A DNA stretch of 52,759 bases, taken from positions 1 to 52,759 of the forward strand of contig DASVFT010000139.1 of NCBI GenBank assembly GCA_036379935.1, given 5' to 3'. The position numbers and the translations under genes are program-made. Positions 16,328-24,932 of the stretch are shown in pieces; position 1 is the first letter of the stretch, and each line of letters opens with the position of its first letter. Origin of the DNA: JAOPZW01 sp036379935. GTDB lineage: Bacteria; Actinomycetota; Thermoleophilia; Solirubrobacterales; Solirubrobacteraceae. Below the pieces are notes generated by a model. That model had not been told where the DNA came from, searched no databases, and saw only the letters and a program-made list of their open reading frames with translations.

Positions 16328-16341
16328 AGTTAGTTCTAACT
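16328..16341. promoter_or_regulatory. Palindrome in the leader of the coiled-coil gene
   Basis: A perfect inverted repeat AGTTAG-TT-CTAACT, AT-rich in a GC-rich region, lies between the predicted transcription start (about 16347) and the ATG at 16306. It could be an operator or a small leader hairpin. Confidence 0.35.
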
Positions 16342-16353
16342 GGGTCGCCGGAG

Positions 16354-16382
16354 ACCATACCGGGTCGAACACACGTTTGCAA
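16354..16382 (-). promoter_or_regulatory. Probable promoter of the basic coiled-coil gene
   Basis: On the minus strand TTGCAA (16382-16377), a 17-bp spacer and TATGGT (16359-16354) fit a housekeeping sigma-70 promoter. The first LexA-like box overlaps the -35 and spacer. Confidence 0.45.
16366..16379. promoter_or_regulatory. LexA (SOS) box 1
   Basis: CGAACACACGTTTG matches every position of the Gram-positive SOS consensus CGAACRNRYGTTYG. It lies across the -35/spacer of the minus-strand promoter, an ideal site for repression. Confidence 0.65.
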
Positions 16383-16409
16383 ACCTACCGCCGCCCACCA
16401 GTCAGATAT

Positions 16410-16423
16410 CGAACCTACGTTCG
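16410..16423. promoter_or_regulatory. LexA (SOS) box 2
   Basis: CGAACCTACGTTCG has perfect GAAC/GTTC dyad arms and one mismatch in the central four bases relative to the Gram-positive consensus. Its centre is 44 bp from that of box 1, close to four helical turns, so the two sites face the same side of DNA. Confidence 0.55.
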
Positions 16424-16499
16424 TCTGCCCCCGGGAGCGAGCCGCAGCCGCGTCGCCTGTCGCCGAGCACGCCGCGCTGGTCTGTGTGAAGCTCATCCC

Positions 16500-17207
16500 A
16501 TGACCGGGGCGGAGTGGCTGGAACGCGTCTTCGAGCGCGCGCTGCGCGTCGGCGACCCGGCGGCCTATCCGGAGGTGCTCGGTGCGCTACGAGCACTGGG
16601 CGCATGCGGCGTGCTCTCTGGCGAGACGGCAACCGATGCCGAGCGACGGCTCAACGAGCGGTTCGAATGGCCGCCGCCCACCCCTCCCGATCGCTCGCTT
16701 CCCGACGTTGCGCCGCCGGGCAGCAGGGCCGCGGCTGCGCACGACCAGCTCGAGGCGGTGCTGGCGCCGGCACGCCCGCTTGCCGATGTCGATGGCCTCA
16801 CGATCGTTCTCGTGTCGGTGGAGCTCTGGACGAGCGGGCTCCTCGTGCGTCTGGCCGCGCTGCGCAACGCGCTGTCCGACGAGCTCGACGCCAACTACGG
16901 GGCTTCGATGATGCTCTGGGCGGAAACGAGGCAAGAGCGTGGCCCCGAGCCCGAGGTCCCGCATGTCCCGGTCCCGCTCCAGCCCGGCGACCGCTTGTTG
17001 CGGCTTCCCCTGACGCTCTTCGACGACGTCGGGACGCGCTTCTCGTCGCGCTCCCGCTCGGCAGGCGGGACGGGCGCCGAATGGCACTCTGAGTGGCGCT
17101 TCGAGCCCGGCGTCCCGCAGACCGCGTCCCGGCTGACCATCGCTCTGGAGGGCGACGACGGGCATCGGTATGTTCAGGAGCTCGCGCTCCCCGAGACGCG
17201 CTGCTAG
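16500..17207 (+). CDS. Uncharacterised protein
   Basis: 235 residues of unrecognised family. No signal peptide or membrane span is evident. The first 55 residues look helical (TGAEWLERVFERALRVGDP). A central segment (VDGLTIVLVSVELWTSGLLVRLAAL) and a C-terminal part rich in beta-prone residues (FDDVGTRFSS, WHSEWRFEPGVP, YVQELALPETRC) suggest a beta-sandwich. The WxSEWRFxP layout resembles proteins that describe charge/hydropathy differences poorly, so I assign no function. It is divergent from the coiled-coil gene, with the two LexA-like boxes in the shared 190-bp region, and its 3' end overlaps the convergent metalloprotease by 4 bp. Confidence 0.65.
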   Translation: MTGAEWLERVFERALRVGDPAAYPEVLGALRALGACGVLSGETATDAERRLNERFEWPPPTPPDRSLPDVAPPGSRAAAAHDQLEAVLAPARPLADVDGLTIVLVSVELWTSGLLVRLAALRNALSDELDANYGASMMLWAETRQERGPEPEVPHVPVPLQPGDRLLRLPLTLFDDVGTRFSSRSRSAGGTGAEWHSEWRFEPGVPQTASRLTIALEGDDGHRYVQELALPETRC

Positions 17208-18241
17208 TCGCCCGGGGTGACGGACCGCACCTGCGTGCGCCGGATCCAGGCCGGGGGATCGTGGAGCTCGGCCAGGGTCGGAATGAGCTCGGGGGCGCTC
17301 CAGGCGCGGTTGAGCCCTTCGATGCCCCAGTCGCGCACGACGTCGTCGCAGAAGCGCTTGCCGATCAGGTACTGGCGGAGCTTGAGGTCCAGGCCGAGCA
17401 GGCGCTCGAGGAGCTTGACCAGCGGCGGCTTCTGGCGGCGGCGGCGCTCGAGGGCCTCACGCAGCTTGGGCAGCGACGGCAGCACGGCCGCGCCGGCGGC
17501 GTCCATGACGTGCTCGGCGTGGCCCTCGATGAGCGCCATCACCGCCTGGAGGCGATCGATGAGCGCCTTGCGCTCGGCGCCGGCCACCGCGTGGACGAGA
17601 CCGCCTTCGCGGACCGCGTCCCACAGCGCGCGCAGGTCCTGCGCCTTGGGCAGGCGCAGCAGCGCGGTGGGATCGATCTCGACCTTGACCGAGGCCAGCA
17701 GCTCGCGCAGCAGCCCGGCCACGTGCTCGCGCAGCCACGGCACGCCCGAGAACTGCACGGCGTGGGTGATCTCGTGGAAGACGACCCACTCCAGGAGCTC
17801 GGCCTCGTCGGCCTCGAAGGTCCGGGCGGCCTCGCGCAGGTTGGGCACGACGAGCAGAAGCCGCGGCGGGCGGTCGGGGTCGAGCAGGGCCAGCTCGTAC
17901 TGACCGAGGACCGAGCGGCCCATGAAGCCGACGATCCCGCCCGCCTCCACCCCGATGAGCATGCCGCCGGCCGACTGCAGCGGGCCGGTGCCGAGGCGCT
18001 CGAGCAGCGGGTCGAGCGTGCCGCGCATGGTCGCCAGGTTGGCCTTAGACCACTCGGACCGCCCGATCGGCTCCGCGGGCGGCGGCGGGTCGGCGGGACG
18101 CAGCTGCGCGTAGTCGCCGACCCGCTCCAGTGCGCGCGCCGACATGGCCTCGAGGTCAGCCGTTCCGGCGAGCGGAGGCGTGGCGCCATCGCCCCCCGCC
18201 ACCGCCTCGGCCACACGCTCGGCCAGGCGCCAGTCGATCAT
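17204..18241 (-). CDS. DUF2342-type zinc-dependent metalloprotease-like protein
   Basis: 345 residues. The HEITH motif (H156-H160) follows LLEWVVFHE, and a downstream EGHAEHVMDAAG segment supplies a third zinc ligand. This is the DUF2342 family, annotated elsewhere as zinc-dependent metalloprotease or coenzyme F420-biosynthesis-associated protein, common in actinobacteria and of unproven substrate. No signal peptide is seen, so it should be cytoplasmic. The ATG at 18241 overlaps the stop of the IMPase gene (ATGA), suggesting joint expression. No F420-biosynthesis gene is in this window. Confidence 0.88.
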   Translation of the reverse strand: MIDWRLAERVAEAVAGGDGATPPLAGTADLEAMSARALERVGDYAQLRPADPPPPAEPIGRSEWSKANLATMRGTLDPLLERLGTGPLQSAGGMLIGVEAGGIVGFMGRSVLGQYELALLDPDRPPRLLLVVPNLREAARTFEADEAELLEWVVFHEITHAVQFSGVPWLREHVAGLLRELLASVKVEIDPTALLRLPKAQDLRALWDAVREGGLVHAVAGAERKALIDRLQAVMALIEGHAEHVMDAAGAAVLPSLPKLREALERRRRQKPPLVKLLERLLGLDLKLRQYLIGKRFCDDVVRDWGIEGLNRAWSAPELIPTLAELHDPPAWIRRTQVRSVTPGD

Positions 18242-19116
18242 GACGCGGCCGGCAGCGTGGCCAGCTCGGCCAGCGCGCGATCGGTTCTCGCCGCCACGAC
18301 CGGCGAGCGCGGCTCGAGGTCGAGCGGCGCGCCGAGCGGATCGTCCATCGCGGTGAAGGCGACGTAGCCGCCGCTCTCGCGGACCACCAGCTGCGCGGCG
18401 GCGGCGTCCACCGCCCGGCAGTTCCACAGCGTGGCCATGCCGTCGACCCGCGTCGCCGCGACCTGGCACAGGGAGACGGCGATCGAGCCGATCGCGCGCA
18501 GCCTCCCGGTCACGCGCACGAGCGCGTCGCTGGAGGCGGCCAGCCAGCGCGGATCGGCCGATTCGATGGCCACCAGCTCCAGGCGCCCGTCGCGCTTGCG
18601 GCGCTCGGGCTGCGGGTTGGCCAGCGGCTCGTCGTTGAGGAAGGCGCCGAGGCCGCGCGTGGCCCGCCACTCCTCCCCCGGCCCGAGGTCGTAGACGTAG
18701 CCGAAGAGCACGTCGGCCATCGTCGGCCCGTCGGCCACGGCGATCGACAGCGCATGGTGCGTCAGCCCGCGCTTGGCGTTCATCGAGCCGTCGATGGGAT
18801 CGACGACGACGAGAGGAGGGCCGCCGGCCGCGCCGAAGTCGACGTAGCCGCGCTCCTCGGAGACGGCGGTGAAGCGTGCGCCCGCGTCGTGCAGGCTCTC
18901 GAGCTGGCCGAAGACGGCGTCCTCGGCCGCGGCGTCGATGACCAGCGTCTGGTCGCCGCCGCCGCCACGCTCGCCGGTCTCGACCACGCGCTCGCGGCTG
19001 GTGGGATGCTCGACGAGAACCTCCCTCAGGCCTAGCGCGGCGGCGCGGCACGCGCCGAGCCAATCGAAGGCGAGCAGCTCTCCTCGCGCGTCGCGAGCGG
19101 TAGCCATGTCCCTCAT
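18238..19116 (-). CDS. Inositol monophosphatase family phosphatase
   Basis: 292 residues. Metal-binding motifs of the Li-sensitive phosphatase superfamily are present: SEERGYV supplies the first Glu, VDPIDGSMNAKRG the DPxDG core, and WNCRAVDAAAAQLVVRESGG the C-terminal Asp. It probably hydrolyses a small phosphomonoester (inositol-phosphate, fructose-bisphosphate or PAP-like); the substrate is not clear. The start is ATG at 19116, or ATG at 19107, which has GAGGGAC upstream. It is divergent from the helicase gene with only 11 bp between start codons. Confidence 0.87.
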   Translation of the reverse strand: MRDMATARDARGELLAFDWLGACRAAALGLREVLVEHPTSRERVVETGERGGGGDQTLVIDAAAEDAVFGQLESLHDAGARFTAVSEERGYVDFGAAGGPPLVVVDPIDGSMNAKRGLTHHALSIAVADGPTMADVLFGYVYDLGPGEEWRATRGLGAFLNDEPLANPQPERRKRDGRLELVAIESADPRWLAASSDALVRVTGRLRAIGSIAVSLCQVAATRVDGMATLWNCRAVDAAAAQLVVRESGGYVAFTAMDDPLGAPLDLEPRSPVVAARTDRALAELATLPAAS

Positions 19117-19127
19117 ATCCTAGGGGC

Positions 19128-22100
19128 GTGCCCGATCCGCTCGACGGCCTCACCCCCGCTCAGCGCGAGGTGGTCGCTCACCGCGGCGGCCCGCTGATGG
19201 TGGTGGGAGCCGCGGGGACGGGCAAGACGCGGTCGCTGCTCCACCGCCACGCGTGGCTGGCCACCGAGGGCGGACTGGCGCCCGAGCAGATCCTCGCCCT
19301 GACCTCCTCGGAGGCGGCGGCCGACGCGCTGCGGGCGGGCGTCGAGGACGAGCTCGAGCGCGGCTTCGAGGAGCTGGCCGTCCATACGATCCACGGCTTC
19401 GGCGCGCGACTGCTGCGCGACGAGGCCCTCGAAGCGGGGCTGGATCCCTTCGTCGTGCCTGTCACCGGAGCCGACCGGCTGGCCATGCTCCTGGAGCGCG
19501 TCGACGAGCTCACGCTGCAGCTGCACGACTTCCAGGGCAGCCCGGCCGCCCTGCTGGCGGCGGTCGTCGCGCGCATCGATCGCCTCAAGGAGGCGATGGT
19601 CACGGCTGACGAGGTCACGCGCTGGGCGGCCGCGCTGCCGGCCGGCGACGACCGCGCCGAGCGCGAGCGCGAGTTCGCGGCGGTCTACGCGGCGCACGAC
19701 CGCATGCTGCGCGAGCAGGGCACGCTCGACTTCGGCGATCTGCTGCTCGCCGCCGTCACCCTCCTGCGCGACAAGCCCCACGTGCGCGCGCGAGCCGGCG
19801 CGCGCTGGCGCCACGTGCTCGTGGACGACGTCCAGGACCTCGAGCTCGCCGCGCTGCGGCTCGTCGTCCTTCTCGGCGGCCAGCACGGCGGCCTCACCGC
19901 CGCCGGCGACGACGACTGCGCGGTGAGGCGCGGGCGCGGCGGCGCGCCCAAGAACCTGCGCGACCTGGCCGCCGAGCTCCCGGGCATGCGCAGCGTGCGC
20001 CTCGATCGCTCGCTGCGCTCCCCCGCCGCCGTCCTGACCGCCGCCCGGGCCGTCGTGGCGCCGATCGAGGACCGCATCGAAAAGCAGGTCGAGGCGCGGC
20101 CCGGGGAGACACCGTCCGGCCTCCTGCCGGGGGAGCCCGCCTCCGGCACCCCTCCGGTGCGCTTCTGGCGCTGCGCCAACGAGCGCGCGCAGGCCCAGGG
20201 GGTGGCGGCGGAGATCGAGCGCCTCGTCCGCAGCGGGGTGGTGGCCGGGGAGATCGGGGTGCTGGTGCGCTCGGTGCGCAACGAGGGCCAGACCGTGGCC
20301 GTCGCGCTCGAGGAGCGCGCGGTCCCCTACAGGCTGGCCGGGGCCACCGCGTTCTTCCAGCGCAGCGAGGTCAAGGACGTGCTGGCCTGGCTGCGCCTGC
20401 TCCTGGATCCGGGCGACGCCGGCGCGGTCGTCCGCGCGCTGGCGCGCCCGCCGATCGAGCTGCGCTCGATCGACCTCGCGCGCTGCGTGCAGATCGCGCG
20501 GCGCCGCAAGCTCGACATGGTCGGCGCGCTCGTCGCGGCCACCGAGTCGCCGCAGCTCCCGCCCGAGGCGCGCGAGCGGATCCTCAGCTTCCTCAAGCTG
20601 CACCGCTCGGCCGCCGGCGCGCTCGACACGACCCGCCCCGACCTGCTCGTCCATCGCCTGATCGACCGCCTCGGGCTGCGCCGCCAGCAGCTGTTCGCCG
20701 CGCAGGCCGACGTGGTCGAGCGGCTCGTGTCGCTCGCGCGCCTGGGCGACCTCGCCGCCGCGTACGTGCGCCGCGCGCCGCAGGCCACCGGGCGCGACTT
20801 CGCCCGCTACGTCGCCGCCGTGGCCGGGGCGGGCGTGCACGACGACGAGCAGGACGCGGGCGAGAGCCGCGCCGGGGCGGTGTCGGTCATGGCCATGCAC
20901 GCCGCCCAGGGGCGCGAGTTCCGCCACGTCTTCGCGCTGGGGCTGCAGTCGTCGCGGATGCCCGGCGCGCGCCGGCGCGTGGGCGCGCCGATCCCGGACG
21001 CGCTGCTGCACGAGCAGCTCGCGCCCGACACGCGTGCCGAGCACGTCGCCGACATGCGCCGCCTGCTGCACGTGGCGATGACGCGCGCGTCGGAGGGCCT
21101 CGTGCTCGCCTACCCGGCGCGCTCGGAGGCGGGCGCGCTCCAGCAGCCGTCGCCCTTCCTGGAGGAGGCGCGTGCCGCGCTCGACGCGCCCTGGGAGGAG
21201 CGCGACGAGGAGCTCTTCGGTCCCGGCGAGACCCTGCACGCCACGTTCACCACCCTGCGCGACGAGCTGCTGCGCTCGATTCCCCGCACCGCCACGCGCC
21301 TGGGCGAGCTGCGCCTGGACACCGACCTCGACGTCGCCCATGGCGCGGTGCGCTACCTCGAGCTCGTCAAGCTCGCGGCGCTGATGGACCGGCCCGAGGG
21401 CCAGTCGGTGGCCGAGGCGCTGCCGGCCATCAACACGGCGCTGCTGGGCGCCGCCACCGCACAGCAGCGCGAGATCCTGCAGACCAGCTCGCTGGACGAC
21501 CTGCTGCTCGACGCCGAGCGCGACGCGCGCGCCCGCGCGGCGGCGATCACGGCCCGCGAGGAGCCGTCGCTCCTGCCCTTCCTGCCCACGCGCGGCGACG
21601 GGCTGCTGCTCTCCGCCTCCGACATCGAGACCTACCGGACGTGCCCGCTGAAGTACAAGTTCGCGCGCGTCTTCCGGATTCCGAGCGAGCCGACGCTCAA
21701 CCAGCGGTTCGGGATCCTCGTCCACCAGGTGCTCGAGCGCTACCACCAGAGCGCGGGGCGCACGCTGGACGAGCTCCTCGGCCTGCTGGAGGCGGGCTGG
21801 CGGCGCGGCGGCTTCGGCGCGTCCGACCAGGAGCGCCAGCTGCACGGCAAGGCCGAGGGCGCGCTGCGCCGCTACCACGAGCGCTTCCGCACCGACGAGG
21901 CCGAGCCGCTGTGGTTCGAGAAGGCCTTCAGCTTCCGGATGGGGGAGCACACGCTGCGCGGCCGCGTCGATCGGGTCGACCGCCTCCCCGACGGCGACTA
22001 CGAGCTCATCGACTACAAGACCGGCCGCCCGCGGACCGCGGCGCAGCTGCGCGAGGACGTGCAGCTCTCGCTCTACGCGGTCGGCGCACGCGAGGCATGG

Positions 22101-22310
22101 GGCCTGGCCTCCTCGCGCCAGGCCTACCTCTACGTGCTCGACGACGCCAAGGTGCCGCTCCCGGTGGAGGAGGTCGACCGCGGCTGGATCACCGAGACGG
22201 TCCTCGAGGTCGCCGACGGCATCCTCGCCCAGGGCTTCGAGCCGACGCCCTCCTACGCCGCGTGCTCGATCTGCGACTACCGCATCGCGTGCCCGGCGGC
22301 GGAGCGCTGA
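19128..22310 (+). CDS. UvrD/RecB-family helicase-nuclease (AdnA/AdnB/AddB-like) with altered motor motifs
   Basis: 1060 residues. It has an N-terminal SF1A helicase with Walker A GAAGTGKT (27-34), motif V-like SVMAMHAAQGREF and motif VI-like LLHVAMTRAS. The C-terminal nuclease has SASDIETYRTCPLKYKF and the PD-(D/E)xK core LIDYKTGR. C-terminal cysteines (CSICDYRIAC) plus the earlier TCP Cys form the iron-sulfur staple typical of AddB/AdnB nucleases. Walker B is VDDVQD (232-237), Asp replacing the usual catalytic Glu, and motif III is GDDDCAVRRGRGG, losing the conserved Gln. ATP hydrolysis may therefore be weak while the nuclease appears intact. GTG start. No partner subunit is adjacent. Confidence 0.88.
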   Translation: MPDPLDGLTPAQREVVAHRGGPLMVVGAAGTGKTRSLLHRHAWLATEGGLAPEQILALTSSEAAADALRAGVEDELERGFEELAVHTIHGFGARLLRDEALEAGLDPFVVPVTGADRLAMLLERVDELTLQLHDFQGSPAALLAAVVARIDRLKEAMVTADEVTRWAAALPAGDDRAEREREFAAVYAAHDRMLREQGTLDFGDLLLAAVTLLRDKPHVRARAGARWRHVLVDDVQDLELAALRLVVLLGGQHGGLTAAGDDDCAVRRGRGGAPKNLRDLAAELPGMRSVRLDRSLRSPAAVLTAARAVVAPIEDRIEKQVEARPGETPSGLLPGEPASGTPPVRFWRCANERAQAQGVAAEIERLVRSGVVAGEIGVLVRSVRNEGQTVAVALEERAVPYRLAGATAFFQRSEVKDVLAWLRLLLDPGDAGAVVRALARPPIELRSIDLARCVQIARRRKLDMVGALVAATESPQLPPEARERILSFLKLHRSAAGALDTTRPDLLVHRLIDRLGLRRQQLFAAQADVVERLVSLARLGDLAAAYVRRAPQATGRDFARYVAAVAGAGVHDDEQDAGESRAGAVSVMAMHAAQGREFRHVFALGLQSSRMPGARRRVGAPIPDALLHEQLAPDTRAEHVADMRRLLHVAMTRASEGLVLAYPARSEAGALQQPSPFLEEARAALDAPWEERDEELFGPGETLHATFTTLRDELLRSIPRTATRLGELRLDTDLDVAHGAVRYLELVKLAALMDRPEGQSVAEALPAINTALLGAATAQQREILQTSSLDDLLLDAERDARARAAAITAREEPSLLPFLPTRGDGLLLSASDIETYRTCPLKYKFARVFRIPSEPTLNQRFGILVHQVLERYHQSAGRTLDELLGLLEAGWRRGGFGASDQERQLHGKAEGALRRYHERFRTDEAEPLWFEKAFSFRMGEHTLRGRVDRVDRLPDGDYELIDYKTGRPRTAAQLREDVQLSLYAVGAREAWGLASSRQAYLYVLDDAKVPLPVEEVDRGWITETVLEVADGILAQGFEPTPSYAACSICDYRIACPAAER

Positions 22311-22343
22311 TGAACGACCGGATCCGAGCGCTGACCCAGCCGC

Positions 22344-23444
22344 TCAGGCGCGGGCCGCCGCGGCCCGCTCGGCCACGCGCGCGAAGGCCTGCGCGAGGTC
22401 CTCGACGAGGTCCTCGGGCGCTTCGATGCCGCAGCTCAGGCGCACGAGATCGGCTGGGACGGCGGCCGGGGAGTCCTCGACCGTCTGGTGCGTCATCGCC
22501 TGCGGGACCTCGATGAGCGACTCGACGCCGCCCAGCGACTCGGCGAGCGTGAACAGCCTGGTGGCTTCGGCGATGGCCGTCGCCTCCGGGTGGCGGAAGG
22601 AGACCATGCCGCTGAAGCCGGGCCAGCGCACGTCGACCACGCCGTCGGCGGTGCGCAGCCACTCGGCGACGGCCGCCGCGCTCTCGGCGTGGGCGCGCAT
22701 GCGCACGGCGAGCGTGCGCAGCCCGCGGTGCACGAGGAAGGCGTCGAACGGCCCGGGCACGGCGCCGATCGACTTCTGCACGAAGCGCACGCGCTCGTGC
22801 AGGTCGGCGTCGCGCACGACGGTGGCGCCGCCGACCACGTCGGAGTGCCCGCCCAGGTACTTGGTCGTGGAGTGCACGACGGCGTCGGCGCCGTCTTGCA
22901 GCGGACGCTGGTTGGCGGGCGTGGCGAAGGTGTTGTCGACGGCGACGAGCGCGTTGCGCCGGCGCGCGACGACGCCTGGGATGTCGACCACGTTGAGCAG
23001 CGGGTTGGTCGGGGTCTCGACCCAGAGGAGCTTCGTCTCGTCACCCACCGCGGCGGCGAGCGCGTCGAGATCGGTCTGGTCGACCATCGTGTAGCGCAGG
23101 CCCCAGCGCGCGAGGACCTTGTCGACGAGGCGGTAGGTGCCGCCGTAGAGGTCGTTGGGGATGACGACGTGGTCGCCGGCGGAGCACACGGCGGTGATCA
23201 GCGCGTGGATGGCCGCCATGCCCGAGGCGAAGGCGGCTCCGTGCCCGCCTTCGAGCGCGCCGAGAGCCTGCTCGAGCGCCGTGCGCGTCGGGTTCGCCGC
23301 GCGGGCGTAGTCGTAGTCGTCGACCATCTCACCGACGCGGGGCTGCGCGAAGGTGGAGGTCTGGTGGATGGCCGGGATGACCGAGCCGTACGAGGGGTCC
23401 GGCTCCAGGCCGGCGTGCACGGTGCGCGTCTGGAAGCGGGTCAT
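22344..23444 (-). CDS. metB: Cystathionine gamma-synthase/gamma-lyase family PLP enzyme
   Basis: 366 residues. It has a PLP-binding Lys in VVHSTTKYLGGHSD and typical motifs YARAANPTRTALEQALGALEGG, ETPTNPLLNVVDIPG and FTLAESLGGVESLIE. Relative to MetB-type proteins a segment of about 15 residues is missing between RWPG and FSGMVSF, where the family has the LPxHPxHxxAxxQ loop, so the C-terminal domain joint is shortened. The ATG overlaps the CBS gene stop (ATGA), indicating a transsulfuration pair converting homocysteine and cysteine. Synthase and lyase cannot be told apart reliably. Confidence 0.87.
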   Translation of the reverse strand: MTRFQTRTVHAGLEPDPSYGSVIPAIHQTSTFAQPRVGEMVDDYDYARAANPTRTALEQALGALEGGHGAAFASGMAAIHALITAVCSAGDHVVIPNDLYGGTYRLVDKVLARWGLRYTMVDQTDLDALAAAVGDETKLLWVETPTNPLLNVVDIPGVVARRRNALVAVDNTFATPANQRPLQDGADAVVHSTTKYLGGHSDVVGGATVVRDADLHERVRFVQKSIGAVPGPFDAFLVHRGLRTLAVRMRAHAESAAAVAEWLRTADGVVDVRWPGFSGMVSFRHPEATAIAEATRLFTLAESLGGVESLIEVPQAMTHQTVEDSPAAVPADLVRLSCGIEAPEDLVEDLAQAFARVAERAAAARA

Positions 23445-24832
23445 CGCGCGAGCGCCTCGAGCAGGTCGGCGCGCGTCAGGATGCCGCTCGAGCGACCGTC
23501 CTCGGTCACGAGCAGGGCCTGGCGGTCGCCGACGAGCAGCTCGACGGCCTCGCGCACGGGATCGCCCGACGACACGGCGGGGAAGGGAGGCTCCATGACG
23601 TCGACGATATCGGCGTTCAGCAGGGCGGGATCGTCGACGGCGTGCTTGAGCAGGCCGCGCTCGCCGATCGAGCCGACCACGCTCGACGCGTCGTGGGCGC
23701 TGACGACCGGCAGCTGCGAGACGCGATGCTCGTGCAGCAGCGCCACGGCGTCGCGCACCTTCTGGTGGGTCTGCACCGCGACGAGCGGCGGGATCTCGCC
23801 CGCGAGCTGCTTGGCGCGCAGCACGTCGCCCACCGTCTGGTCGCTGGCGCGCTCGAGGAACCCGTGCTGGGTCATCCACGCGTCGTTGTAGACCTTCGAC
23901 AGGTACGAGCGACCGCCGTCCGGGAGGATCACGGCGACGAGCGCGCCGGGGTCGTCCACCTCGCGCGCCACCTCCAGGGCCGCGTGGACGGCGAGGCCGC
24001 CCGAGCCGCCGGCCAGGATGCCCTCGACCATCGCCAGCCGCCGCGTGGTGAGGAAGGCGTCGCGGTCGGAGACCGTGACGTAGCGGTCGACGATCGAGGG
24101 GTCGTAGGTCTCGGGCCAGAAGTCCTCGCCCACGCCCTCGACGAGGTAGGGCTTGACCTCGGGCGAGGAGTAGATGGAGCCGTAGGGGTCGGCGCCGATG
24201 ATCTCGATGTCCGGGTTGCGCTCCTTGAGGTAGCGGCCGGTGCCGGTGATGGTGCCCCCCGTGCCGACGCCCGCGACGAGGTGGGTGACGCGCCCCCCGC
24301 TCTGCTCCCACAGCTCGGGTCCGGTGGAGAGGTAGTGGGCCTGCGGGTTGGCGGGGTTGAAGTATTGGTTGGGCTGGAAGGCGCCCGGGATCTCCTCGAC
24401 GAGCCGGTCGGCGACCCTGTAGTAGGACTCGGGCGAGTCGGGCGGCACCGCGGTGGGCGCCACCACGACCTCGGCGCCATAGGCGCGCAGCAGGTCGATC
24501 TTCTCCTTGGACATCTTGTCGGGCATGACCGCGATGACGCGATAGCCCTTCAGCCGCGCCGCGATGGCGAGGCCGGTCCCGGTGTTGCCCGAGGTGGGCT
24601 CGACGATGGTGCCGCCGGGCTTGAGCTTGCCTTCGCGCTCGGCCGCCTCGATGAGGGCCACCGCCACGCGGTCCTTGATCGACCCGCCCGGGTTGAGCGC
24701 CTCGACCTTGGCCACGAGCTGCGGCGTCAGGCCCGCGCCGAGGCGCGAGAGGCGCACGAGCGGCGTGCCGCCGATCGCGTCGAGGATCGAGTCCTTGATG
24801 TCCACGGTGGTAGCCGGCGTGGTGGCGCTCAT
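23441..24832 (-). CDS. cbs: Cystathionine beta-synthase with C-terminal CBS domain pair
   Basis: 463 residues. The fold-type-II PLP domain has the cofactor Lys in NPGGSIKDR, the PLP-phosphate loops SGNTGTG and GVGTGGTITG, and the LPDGGRSYLSKVYND segment typical of bacterial CBS. Two CBS motifs (about 335-390 and 405-460) form a Bateman module that usually binds adenosyl ligands. The enzyme condenses serine with homocysteine to cystathionine. It is first in the pair with the MetB-like enzyme and divergent from an Lrp/AsnC regulator across a 100-bp region carrying an inverted repeat. Confidence 0.93.
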   Translation of the reverse strand: MSATTPATTVDIKDSILDAIGGTPLVRLSRLGAGLTPQLVAKVEALNPGGSIKDRVAVALIEAAEREGKLKPGGTIVEPTSGNTGTGLAIAARLKGYRVIAVMPDKMSKEKIDLLRAYGAEVVVAPTAVPPDSPESYYRVADRLVEEIPGAFQPNQYFNPANPQAHYLSTGPELWEQSGGRVTHLVAGVGTGGTITGTGRYLKERNPDIEIIGADPYGSIYSSPEVKPYLVEGVGEDFWPETYDPSIVDRYVTVSDRDAFLTTRRLAMVEGILAGGSGGLAVHAALEVAREVDDPGALVAVILPDGGRSYLSKVYNDAWMTQHGFLERASDQTVGDVLRAKQLAGEIPPLVAVQTHQKVRDAVALLHEHRVSQLPVVSAHDASSVVGSIGERGLLKHAVDDPALLNADIVDVMEPPFPAVSSGDPVREAVELLVGDRQALLVTEDGRSSGILTRADLLEALAR

Positions 24833-24872
24833 GCGGGGAGTGTGTCAGGTATGCGGCTCTTGGCCCACTCCC

Positions 24873-24918
24873 CCGAAGGATGTTTCGTCAATGTGACGTC
24901 TTGGTGCCGTTCCTTCGG
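24873..24918. promoter_or_regulatory. Inverted repeat in the cbs/lrp divergent promoter region
   Basis: CCGAAGGA (24873-24880) and TCCTTCGG (24911-24918) are perfect complements 30 bp apart, centred on the 100-bp divergent intergenic region, with GACGTC between them. Symmetric placement suggests an operator for the Lrp-type regulator; a long RNA stem is the alternative. Confidence 0.4.
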
Positions 24919-24932
24919 CATCGCATGCCACA

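Noticed and set aside
19113..21950. A 945-codon open frame opposite the helicase gene
   Set aside because: Antisense shadow caused by codon composition; low-complexity Arg/Ala/Glu translation and no start signal.
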